The position numbers and the translations under genes are program-made. DNA of 41,891 bases from Clostridia bacterium (lineage in GTDB: Bacteria > Bacillota > Sulfobacillia > JAJZYS01 > JAJYTV01), in assembly GCA_027420455.1 (NCBI GenBank), contig DAIBJA010000046.1, positions 1-41,891 of the forward strand, in the 5' to 3' direction. This document shows positions 9,738 through 20,307 of this stretch, piece after piece. Below the pieces are notes generated by a model. That model had not been told where the DNA came from and did no database searches. It saw only the letters and a program-made list of their open reading frames with translations. The stretch's first letter is position 1; each line of letters opens with the position of its first letter.

Positions 9738-9751
9738 TGTCACCTAGGCGC

Positions 9752-9782
9752 AAAAAAACGGCAGACACTGCCGCCTGCCGTT
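9752..9782 (-). terminator. Rho-independent terminator of the thioredoxin-fold-like small protein gene
   Basis: Minus strand AACGGCAGGCGGCAGTGTCTGCCGTTTTTTT: 8-bp stem plus T7. Confidence 0.85.
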
Positions 9783-9796
9783 CCGGGAGGCCCCGC

Positions 9797-10099
9797 TCAG
9801 GCCCCTATGGCCTGTTTGATCTCCCTTTGGATGTCCTGCCACGGAATGTCGCCCTCGAAACGCACCTGCCCGTCGAACAGCACGAGCGGGAGTTCGCATT
9901 CGCCCTCCCGCACGCGCCGCGCGAGCTCAGGGTCCTGACCATCCTCCAGGTTGCGGTAGCTGACGGTAGCCTGCCCCGCAAAACGCAGTTTGACAAAGCC
10001 CTGAACCATCTCGGCCTGCTCGAAGAACGTCATGGCACTCGGGCAGGAGCCGTAGGCGAACTCCTCGCCGTTCGTGCCGATGATCGCGACGTCGATCAA
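9797..10099 (-). CDS. Small conserved-looking protein, possibly thioredoxin-fold (YuzD-like)
   Basis: TTG start at 10099 after GGAGGAG RBS; IDVAIIGTNGEEFAYGSCPSAMTFFEQ...ELPLVLFDGQVRFEGDIPWQDIQREIKQAIG. The longer track ORF to 10258 would run into the tmRNA gene. Confidence 0.55.
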   Translation of the reverse strand: MIDVAIIGTNGEEFAYGSCPSAMTFFEQAEMVQGFVKLRFAGQATVSYRNLEDGQDPELARRVREGECELPLVLFDGQVRFEGDIPWQDIQREIKQAIGA

Positions 10100-10128
10100 A
10101 GCTCTCCTCCGTCGCTGAAACCCAATTT

Positions 10129-10480
10129 TGGTGGAGGCGCGGGGGAACTGCCCCCCCGGTCCGCCAGGCCTCAAGCCCGGGCATCTACGAGCGTAGCCCT
10201 TGATTTGATCTCGCCTTCGGTGCCTTACAAGGGCGAAGTCACCGTCAGCCAGCTGCAATTGATGTCCGCGCTCCGTCGCCGCGACCGGTGCGCGTAAGTC
10301 CGCGATTTGCGTTCCTGCCGACGTGCGGACTTCGTCAGGCGGAACGGCTCAAGCGCTCTTAGGCTGCGAGAGCGAAGTTTGAGTCGTTGGCAGTTGTGCC
10401 GTTTCCGCTGTTTTGCGAGGCGCGGAACCTCGGCTCGCTTCCCGAACCGGACCACCCGACGTCGATTCTAGTTCGCCCCC
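10129..10480 (-). ncRNA. ssrA: Transfer-messenger RNA (tmRNA); tag (A)ANDSNFALAA
   Basis: 5' GGGGGCG pairs fully with 3' CGCCUCC preceding ACCA (one G-U); tag reading frame GCC AAC GAC TCA AAC TTC GCT CTC GCA GCC TAA (10359..10391); GGCTACGCTCGTAGATGCC segment matches the conserved tmRNA 3' region; 352 nt; adjacent to smpB. Confidence 0.93.
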
Positions 10481-10935
10481 AAACTATGGCGCCGCCCCTT
10501 GAGCGCGCGCTCCATCTCGCGCTTCGCGTCGCGCTCCTTGAGGTCCTCGCGCTTGTCGTAGAGCTTCTTGCCGCGGCAGATGCCCAGTTCCAGCTTGCAA
10601 AGACCGCGCTCGGTGAAATACATGCGGAGCGGCACCACGGTCATGCCACGCTCGCGCATGCGACCGACGATCGCGTCGAGTTCACTGCGATGCAGCAGGA
10701 GCTTGCGACGCCGGTACGGGTCCACGTTCATGCGGTTGCCCTGCTCATAAGGGCTTATGTGCAGATGCTGGACATAGAGCTCGCCTTGCGAAAAGGACGC
10801 GTAGGCGTCCTGCAGGTTCACCCGCCCTAGTCGCGCCGACTTGACTTCCGTGCCCGTCAATGCGATCCCCGCCTCGATCGTCTCGAGGACGAAATAATCG
10901 TGGCGGGCCTTGCGGTTGTCGGCGATGATCTTCAT
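10468..10935 (-). CDS. smpB: SsrA-binding protein SmpB
   Basis: MKIIADNRKARHDYFVLETIEAGIALTGTEVKSARLGRVNLQDAYASF... classic SmpB. Confidence 0.97.
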   Translation of the reverse strand: MKIIADNRKARHDYFVLETIEAGIALTGTEVKSARLGRVNLQDAYASFSQGELYVQHLHISPYEQGNRMNVDPYRRRKLLLHRSELDAIVGRMRERGMTVVPLRMYFTERGLCKLELGICRGKKLYDKREDLKERDAKREMERALKGRRHSLGAN

Positions 10936-13487
10936 GGCGTTTCGCCCGCAGGCTCCCTCGGCGTCTCTTTGTTGCCATTCTTGCCGCCCTTGCCGCGGCG
11001 ACCCGAACGGCGCCTCCGATTGTAGTTGCGGCGCGACTTCCTGTCAACGACAGGGGTGTCCCCTTCGCCGTCCGCAGGCGCCTCGACGGCCCCGGGCGCT
11101 TCGCCTGCCACCGCGGCCGTTCCGCCCACCTCGACTGTGCCGGCCACGGACGGCGCGGCCAGCGAGGAAAGCACCGTCTCGTCAACCTGTGGCTGCGACG
11201 CCTCGGCTGGCTGCGCCTGGCTCTTCCGCCCGCGCCGGGACCTGCTCCGCCCGTTGCGTCCGCTACCGGAACCGTTGGTGCTTCCCGCGCCTGCGGTCTG
11301 CACGCCCTGTGCACCGTTCGGAGCCGGGACGCCCTGTCCGCTACGGGCCGCCTGCGGGACTTCCGCCAGCGAGAGCTCGATTTCGCCATGTTCGACGTCG
11401 ACCCGCTCGACGCGAACGCGCACGCGGTCCGCGAGGCGGAAGACGCGACGTTGGCGCTCGCCCTGGAGCTGGAACTGCTTCTCGTCGTAGTGGTAGTAGT
11501 CATCGGTGAGCGAACTCACCCTCAGGAGTCCCTCCACGCCGAGCGAGACCTCGACGAAGATGCCGAACGGCGTGACCCCAGTGACGATCCCGTCGAACTC
11601 GTCGCCTGTCTTGTCCTGCATGAACTCGACCTTCTTCAGGTCGAGCGACTCGCGTTCCGCCTCGTCCGCCTGGCGCTCGCGCTCGGAGGCGAGACGTGCG
11701 ATCTCGGGCAGGCGCGCCACGAGGTCCTCCCGCCGCTCGTCGCGCATGGGCCGGCGACGAAGGTATTCCTTCAGGATGCGGTGGATGACGAGGTCGGGAT
11801 AGCGCCTGATAGGCGACGTGAAGTGGCTGTAGAGCGGCGTTGAGAGGCCGAAGTGGCCGATTGCCGCGGTATCGTAGCGGGCACGCGCCATCGAGCGCAG
11901 CACGACCGCATTGACAAGGTCCTGTTCAGGCCGACCCTGGACGCGCGCCAGCACATCCTGCAGGGCGCGCGGATGCAGCTTCTTCCCGTTCCCGCCGGCG
12001 ATATGGAAGCCGAAGCGACCGAGCAGCCCCCTGAGGATCTCGAGCTTCTCCGGATCCGGCTCCTCGTGCACGCGATAAAGGAACGGCAGGTTCTGACGCG
12101 CGGCGACCTCCGCCACCGCCTCGTTCGCCTGCAGCATGAACTCCTCGATCAGCTGGTCAGCTTCGGTGCGCTCGCGCCGCTCGATCGCGATCGGCTTGTG
12201 GTCCTCATTGAGCCGCACCTTGAAGTCGCTGACGGTGAGGTCGATCGCGCCCCGCTCGCGGCGGCGCCGCCCGAGGATGTCCTTGAGGCGGGCCATGCCG
12301 AAGAGGATCGGCATGAGCTCCTCATAGGGCTGATCGGGCGGTTGGCCCTCGAGCGTCTGGTTGACGCCGCTATAGGAGAGGCGCGCCCGGCTGCGGATGA
12401 CGCTCTCTTGCATCTGATGGCGCACGCGTCGGCCCGCTGCGTCGAAATCGATGAAGACGCTGAGCGTTAGCCGGTCCTGCTGCGGCAGCAGGCTGCAGAC
12501 GCCGTTCGAGAGGTGCTCGGGCAGCATCGGAATGACGCGGTCAACGAGGTAGACCGACGTGCCGCGACGCAGAGCCTCGCGATCGAGCGCCGTCCCCTCG
12601 TGCACGTACTGGCCGACATCGGCGATGTGCACGCCGAGACGCCAGCCGTCGTCCGTCGGCTGCAGCGAGATCGCGTCGTCGAGGTCCTTCGCGTCGTCGG
12701 AGTCGATCGTGAACGTGACGAGGTCCCTGAGGTCCTGACGCTGACGCAGGTCCTTCTGCGCCATCTCGGCCGGGATCTTGGCCGCCTCCGCCAGAACGTC
12801 GTCGGGAAATGCCTCGGGCAGTCCGAGCTTGCGCACGATCGCAAGCACGTCGACACCCGGACGGTGCATCTCGCCGAGCCTCTCCACCACCTTGCCCACC
12901 GGACCGCGCCTGGCGTCGCCGAACACCTCGACATGACAGACCACGAGTTCCCCGTCCTCGGCGTCCATGCGCTCGCGGTCGGGGATGATGATGTCATAGG
13001 CATCGCGTCCGTCCTGGGGGCGAACAAACCATGCCCCGCCGACCAGCTCGATTCGGCCGACGATCGTGTCGCGCGCCCGCTGTACGATGCGTACGACCTC
13101 GCCGGAGCGGCCCTCCAGCCGGCGCACCAGGACGCGGTCCCCGTGCATGGCGCCCTTGAGGTGTTCGACGGAAACCCTGAGATCCTCACCGTCGCCGTCC
13201 TCGGGGACAAACCAGCTGTCGCCGCGCCTGGTGCCCTGAATGCGTCCAGGCAGGAGGTCGACGCGCCCCGGCACAGCCAGGGACCCGCGTCGCGTCCTGA
13301 CAATCTCACCGCGCGCCACCATCTCTTCGAGCATGCGCGTGAAGGGGGCGCGGCGTTCGGTCTTGATCTGGAACTTTTCCGCGAGCTCCTCCGGAGAGAT
13401 CGGGTGCTGCGCCTCGTCGCGGATGAAGGCGATCAGACTCTGCCGCGCAGGCAGGTCGGAAGGTCGCCGCCGGCGGCTCACAACCAT
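10932..13487 (-). CDS. rnr: Ribonuclease R with a long low-complexity, basic C-terminal extension
   Basis: TIDSDDAKDLDDAISL, HIADVGQYV, VHEEPDPEKLEILRGLLGRFG, S1 domain FDGIVTGVTPFGIFVEVSLGVEGLLRVSSL; then an Ala/Gly/Arg/Lys-rich tail. Confidence 0.95.
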   Translation of the reverse strand: MVVSRRRRPSDLPARQSLIAFIRDEAQHPISPEELAEKFQIKTERRAPFTRMLEEMVARGEIVRTRRGSLAVPGRVDLLPGRIQGTRRGDSWFVPEDGDGEDLRVSVEHLKGAMHGDRVLVRRLEGRSGEVVRIVQRARDTIVGRIELVGGAWFVRPQDGRDAYDIIIPDRERMDAEDGELVVCHVEVFGDARRGPVGKVVERLGEMHRPGVDVLAIVRKLGLPEAFPDDVLAEAAKIPAEMAQKDLRQRQDLRDLVTFTIDSDDAKDLDDAISLQPTDDGWRLGVHIADVGQYVHEGTALDREALRRGTSVYLVDRVIPMLPEHLSNGVCSLLPQQDRLTLSVFIDFDAAGRRVRHQMQESVIRSRARLSYSGVNQTLEGQPPDQPYEELMPILFGMARLKDILGRRRRERGAIDLTVSDFKVRLNEDHKPIAIERRERTEADQLIEEFMLQANEAVAEVAARQNLPFLYRVHEEPDPEKLEILRGLLGRFGFHIAGGNGKKLHPRALQDVLARVQGRPEQDLVNAVVLRSMARARYDTAAIGHFGLSTPLYSHFTSPIRRYPDLVIHRILKEYLRRRPMRDERREDLVARLPEIARLASERERQADEAERESLDLKKVEFMQDKTGDEFDGIVTGVTPFGIFVEVSLGVEGLLRVSSLTDDYYHYDEKQFQLQGERQRRVFRLADRVRVRVERVDVEHGEIELSLAEVPQAARSGQGVPAPNGAQGVQTAGAGSTNGSGSGRNGRSRSRRGRKSQAQPAEASQPQVDETVLSSLAAPSVAGTVEVGGTAAVAGEAPGAVEAPADGEGDTPVVDRKSRRNYNRRRRSGRRGKGGKNGNKETPREPAGETP

Positions 13488-14182
13488 GCCTCCAGATGCC
13501 TGCTGAGAAACACTACGATCCTCTGCACGAAATCTTCCGCGTCTCTACGCGGCACGTGCTCATGGGAAGGAAGCATCGCAAACTCCTTCTCCCGACTGCC
13601 GAACCGCTCGAAGAGCCGCTGCGACGCCTCGGGGCGCACCGTCGGATCGTGCTGCGACTGCAACACGAGGACAGGAGCGCGAACCTTCGGGGCTTCCGCC
13701 GCAGACTCCCGCATCGCGCGCACCAGTTCTGCGACAGCGTGCACGGAGAGGCGGTCCTCGGCTTCGGGACCAATCTTGATGTACGGAACCAACCGCCACA
13801 GGTATGGCGCGACGGAGGCTGCCTTGCGCTGCACCGCCGCAGCCGGGTTCACGCAGACGAGTGCGCGCACGGGAAAGCGCGCAGCGAGGTCTACCGCCAG
13901 CATACCCCCGAGCGACAGGCCCAAGACGGCAACGCCACTGCGTGGATGTTCCTCCACCAGTTCCATGAGGGCGATCTCCGCGCCGCGCCGCCATTGGTAC
14001 GCCGTGACTCTTTCCAGTTCGACCGGCCCGTCCCCATGTCCGGCGAGCCATGGCGCCTTGACGCTATAGCCGCTGACGCCAAGCCGCTCACCGAACGCCG
14101 CGAGGTCGGCGGGTACCCCCGTGAAGCCGTGCAGGAGCAGGACGCCTGGACCGTCCTGCCCCCAGCGCAGGCCTTGTGGCAT
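13478..14182 (-). CDS. Alpha/beta hydrolase, Est30-type carboxylesterase
   Basis: GVLLLHGFTGVPADLAAFGERLG, APWLAGHGDGP, VLGLSLGGMLAVDLAARFP; position between secG and rnr as in Bacilli. Start at 14182 rather than the track ORF start. Confidence 0.88.
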   Translation of the reverse strand: MPQGLRWGQDGPGVLLLHGFTGVPADLAAFGERLGVSGYSVKAPWLAGHGDGPVELERVTAYQWRRGAEIALMELVEEHPRSGVAVLGLSLGGMLAVDLAARFPVRALVCVNPAAAVQRKAASVAPYLWRLVPYIKIGPEAEDRLSVHAVAELVRAMRESAAEAPKVRAPVLVLQSQHDPTVRPEASQRLFERFGSREKEFAMLPSHEHVPRRDAEDFVQRIVVFLSRHLEAWL

Positions 14183-14189
14183 GCCCTCT

Positions 14190-14417
14190 CTAGAAACCGA
14201 CGCGCGAGAGCAGGAGGGAAAGCGCGAAGAAGACGAAGGCGAGGATGGCGGTGGCCCGCGCAAGGCCTTCGTCCAGGCCACGGCGCCTGCCGAAGAACGT
14301 CTCGCTCGAACTGCCGAACGAGCCGGTGAACCCCGGGACGCGCGCCGACTGGAGCAGAATGCTGACAACCAGAAGGATCGCCACCAGGATATAAGCGATC
14401 AGCCCTACGGTCTTCAA
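14190..14417 (-). CDS. secG: Preprotein translocase subunit SecG
   Basis: LKTVGLIAYILVAILLVVSILLQSARVPGFTGSFGSSSETFFGRRRGLDEGLARATAILAFVFFALSLLL. TTG start inferred. Confidence 0.88.
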   Translation of the reverse strand: MKTVGLIAYILVAILLVVSILLQSARVPGFTGSFGSSSETFFGRRRGLDEGLARATAILAFVFFALSLLLSRVGF

Positions 14418-14442
14418 AAACAGTTCACCATCCAAATCTTCG

Positions 14443-17232
<2,790 letters not shown>

Positions 17233-17240
<8 letters not shown>

Positions 17241-17979
17241 CGACCATCACCTCCAGCATGGCAAGAAAGGATCTGGGGTCGAGCGAGGCCGAACCCACGA
17301 GCAGCCCGTCGATCTGGGGCTCGTCCATGAACCCGCGAACAGTCGCGGGGGATGTCGAGCCGCCATAAAGCACCGCCACCTCGTGCGCGGCCGCTTGGCC
17401 GCAGCAAAGGCGCACCCTTTCGCGGATCAGCTCCGCCGCTTGGCTGGCCTCTCCTGGCGTCGCCGGCCTGCCGCTACCGATGGCCCAAAGTGGCTCATAG
17501 GCGATCAGGAGCCTGCCGCCGAGCTCACCTGAGAGGGCATCGAGAACGGTATCGAGCTGCTGCTTGAGCCGGGCCTCTCCCTGCCCGCTCGCCCGCTCCG
17601 CGGCGTCCTCGCCCACGCAGTAGACGGGCGTCAGGCCCGCCCCCCAGAGCGCGGCGATCTTGCGTGCGGCCGCGGGGTCGTCCTCGCAGGCGTAGCGTCG
17701 CCGCTCGGAGTGGGCCACAAGGGCGAAGCCGCAGCCCGCGTCACGCAGCTGCGGTGCGGAAACCATGCCGGTGAACGCGCCGGCATCGGCCCAGCCGACG
17801 TCCTGCGCGCCGAGTGCGATCCTTGTGGCCTTGGGCCGCAGGGCCGCGAGCGCCGTCAGGGGCGGAAAGACGATGACCTCCGCCTGGCCGAGGCCGGGCG
17901 CACCGGCCACCGCGTCCAGCCATGCCTTTGCCTCGCCGATGGTCTTGTACATCTTCCAGTTGGCCGCGAGGATGGGCAT
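17233..17979 (-). CDS. tpiA: Triosephosphate isomerase
   Basis: MPILAANWKMYKT start at 17979; VAHSERRR; IAYEPLWAIGSGRPATP; LYGGSTSPAT. Confidence 0.95.
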
Positions 17980-17980
17980 C

Positions 17981-19147
17981 TCAGTTCTCCAGGAGACCTT
18001 CGATACCAGGCAGGACGCGCCCTTCGAGGTACTCAAGCGATGCGCCGCCGCCGGTCGACACATGGCCGACCTTGTCCGCGAGGCCGGCAACCGCCAGTGC
18101 CGCGGCCGAGTCGCCACCGCCGACCACGGTATACCCACGGCAGTCGGCCACGGCCCTCGCGATGGCCAGCGTGCCTTGCGCGAACGCCGGGCGCTCGTAG
18201 AGGCCGAGGGGTCCGTTCCAGAATACCCTTTGGGCGTCGAGCACGATGTCCCTATAGGACGCCTGCGTCGCTGGTCCGATATCGACGATCATCTCGTCGG
18301 ACCCGACCTCCTCGACGTTTACCGCTCGCCCGTCCTCGGTGATGGCACGTGTCGCCACCACGTCGATCGGCAGGTGGAAGCGCCCCTGGAATCGCCGCAT
18401 CAGAGCGCGCGCCGCATCCAGCTCGCCGGACTCGGCGAGCGAGCGCCCGATCGGGACGCCACGGGCCTGCAGGAACGTATTGCCGAGGGCACCGCCGATC
18501 AGGACGTCCTGCGCCTGCTGGGCGAGGTGTTCGATGACGCCGATCTTGTCCGCGATCTTGGCGCCACCCAGAATCAGCACGAACGGCTGGTCCGTGCCGT
18601 TCATCAGGCGATCGAGCGCCTGCACCTCGCGTTCGACGAGCTGTCCGGCGTAGCTCGGAAGAATGGCTGTGATGGCGCGGGTCGAAGCGTGCGCGCGGTG
18701 CACCGCCCCGAACGCGTCTTCAACGAAGATCTCGCCGAAGCGCGCAAGCTCCGCGGCGAAGCCCGGGTCGTCCTTGGTCTCGCGCGGGTCGAAGCGGAGG
18801 TTGTCGAGCAGGAGCACATCGCCAGGCTCGAGGCGCTTCACCTCGACCTGGGCGGCGGCGCTCGTCGGCAAGCCCTGCGTGAAGCGGACATCGGTACCGA
18901 GGAGTTCCGAGAGCCGCTCGGCCACTGCTCCGAGGCTGAGGCCATCCTCGATCTTGCCCTTGGGTCTGCCGAGGTGCGACATGACGACGACGGCGGAGCC
19001 CCGTGCCCGCAGGGTCTCGATCGTCGGCAAGGAGGCGCGGATGCGCGTATCGTCACGAATCCGACCGCTGTCGAGCGGCACGTTCAGATCCGCGCGCACC
19101 AAGGCGAGCCCTACCCGCGGCGCTGTGCTCAGACTGCGCAGCTTCAC
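17981..19147 (-). CDS. pgk: Phosphoglycerate kinase
   Basis: LALVRADLNVPLDSGRIRDDTRIRASLPTI, VVMSHLGRPKGK, GGGDSAAAL, STGGGASLEYLEG. Confidence 0.96.
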   Translation of the reverse strand: MKLRSLSTAPRVGLALVRADLNVPLDSGRIRDDTRIRASLPTIETLRARGSAVVVMSHLGRPKGKIEDGLSLGAVAERLSELLGTDVRFTQGLPTSAAAQVEVKRLEPGDVLLLDNLRFDPRETKDDPGFAAELARFGEIFVEDAFGAVHRAHASTRAITAILPSYAGQLVEREVQALDRLMNGTDQPFVLILGGAKIADKIGVIEHLAQQAQDVLIGGALGNTFLQARGVPIGRSLAESGELDAARALMRRFQGRFHLPIDVVATRAITEDGRAVNVEEVGSDEMIVDIGPATQASYRDIVLDAQRVFWNGPLGLYERPAFAQGTLAIARAVADCRGYTVVGGGDSAAALAVAGLADKVGHVSTGGGASLEYLEGRVLPGIEGLLEN

Positions 19148-19149
19148 CT

Positions 19150-20151
19150 TCACACCCTCTTCGCGATGTAGGCTGCGAAGTCCACGAGACGCGTCGCGTA
19201 GCCCCACTCGTTGTCGTACCAGGCGACCACCTTGGCGAGCTCGCCCACCTGCCCGGTGAGCAGGCCGTCGACGATCGCGGAGTGCGTGTCGCCGCGCAGG
19301 TCGCTCGACACCACGGGGTCTTCGGTATAACCGAGAATGCCGCGCATGGGCCCCTCGGCAGCGGCACGGAACGTCGCGTTGATCTCGGCGGCCGGCACGG
19401 GCCTACGCATGTGCACGACCAGGTCGATGACGGAGACGACCGGTGTGGGGACGCGCAACGACAGGCCGTGGAAACTCCTGCCCATCTCGGGCCAGACGGC
19501 GCCGACCGCCTTCGCGGCTCCGGTCGAGGTCGGGATGATGTTCATGGCCGCCGCCCGGGCTCGCCGCAGATCCTTGTGCGACTTGTCGAGGAGGTTCTGA
19601 TCGCTCGTGTAGCTGTGCACCGTCGTCATCATGCCCTCCGCGACGCCGAAGTTCTGGTCGAGAACCTTCATCACGGGCAGGAGGCAGTTCGTGGTGCAGG
19701 AGCCCATCGACACCACCCTGTGCTCGAGGGGGTCGAACTCCTCCTCGTTCACGCCGAGCACGAACGTCGGCGCGGGGTGGCCCTTGGCCGGCGCCGCGAG
19801 CACGACGTGCGCCACGCCCGCCTCGAGGTGCCCCTTGGCAAGTTCGGGGTCGTTGAACTTGCCCGACGCCTCCAGCACCAGGTCGACCCCTACGCCGCGC
19901 CAATCGATGCGGGCGGGCTCGCGCTCATGGAATGCGCGAATGCTCCGCCCGCTGATGTAAAGATGATCGTCGTCACTCAGGACCTCGCCGGGAAACACGC
20001 CGTAGTTCGAGTCGTACTTGAACAGATGCGCCATGGTTGCGCTGGCGCCTGGCCCATTGATGGCCACCACCTGCAAATCCGAACGTCCTTCGGCAATTCT
20101 CAGCGCGCGACGTCCGACGGCGCCGAATCCGGAGATGCCTACGCGCAGCAA
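19150..20151 (-). CDS. gap: Glyceraldehyde-3-phosphate dehydrogenase, type I (GapB-like features)
   Basis: LRVGISGFGAVGRRALRIA, SMGSCTTNCLLPVMKVLDQNFG, TTVHSYTSDQNLLDKSHKDLRRARAAAMNIIPTSTGAAKAV, WYDNEWGYATRLVD. TTG start at 20151. Confidence 0.93.
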   Translation of the reverse strand: MLRVGISGFGAVGRRALRIAEGRSDLQVVAINGPGASATMAHLFKYDSNYGVFPGEVLSDDDHLYISGRSIRAFHEREPARIDWRGVGVDLVLEASGKFNDPELAKGHLEAGVAHVVLAAPAKGHPAPTFVLGVNEEEFDPLEHRVVSMGSCTTNCLLPVMKVLDQNFGVAEGMMTTVHSYTSDQNLLDKSHKDLRRARAAAMNIIPTSTGAAKAVGAVWPEMGRSFHGLSLRVPTPVVSVIDLVVHMRRPVPAAEINATFRAAAEGPMRGILGYTEDPVVSSDLRGDTHSAIVDGLLTGQVGELAKVVAWYDNEWGYATRLVDFAAYIAKRV

Positions 20152-20200
20152 GCTGAGGACACTTCCTTCTTGTACCAATATGGACAGAGACCGCACTCAT

Positions 20201-20206
20201 TATAGC
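20201..20206 (-). promoter_or_regulatory. Candidate -10 (TATAAT) of the gap glycolytic operon
   Basis: Minus strand ATTCGCTATAATGAGTGCG upstream of gap; no convincing -35. Confidence 0.45.
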
Positions 20207-20265
20207 GAATGCTACAGTCTAGGCGCCACTTGCGCATTTGGCCACAGAGCAAGTACCGATGGCAG

Positions 20266-20290
20266 GGGCCGGCAGCACCGCTGCCGGCCC
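20266..20290. terminator. GC-rich hairpin after glnA
   Basis: GGGCCGGCAGC ACC GCTGCCGGCCC perfect inverted repeat just 3' of the glnA stop; no long U-tract. Confidence 0.5.
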
Positions 20291-20307
20291 TTTGGACATA
20301 TCCACTC

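Noticed and set aside
7889-10297. 802-aa plus-strand ORF
   Set aside because: Antisense to rph, the NCS1 permease, the small protein and part of tmRNA; Arg/Glu/His/Asp-rich translation typical of high-GC mirror ORFs.
10225-10455. 76-aa minus-strand ORF
   Set aside because: Lies inside the tmRNA gene; the only meaningful frame there is the tag ANDSNFALAA.
12513-14069. 518-aa plus-strand ORF
   Set aside because: Antisense to rnr and the esterase; GC-driven open frame.
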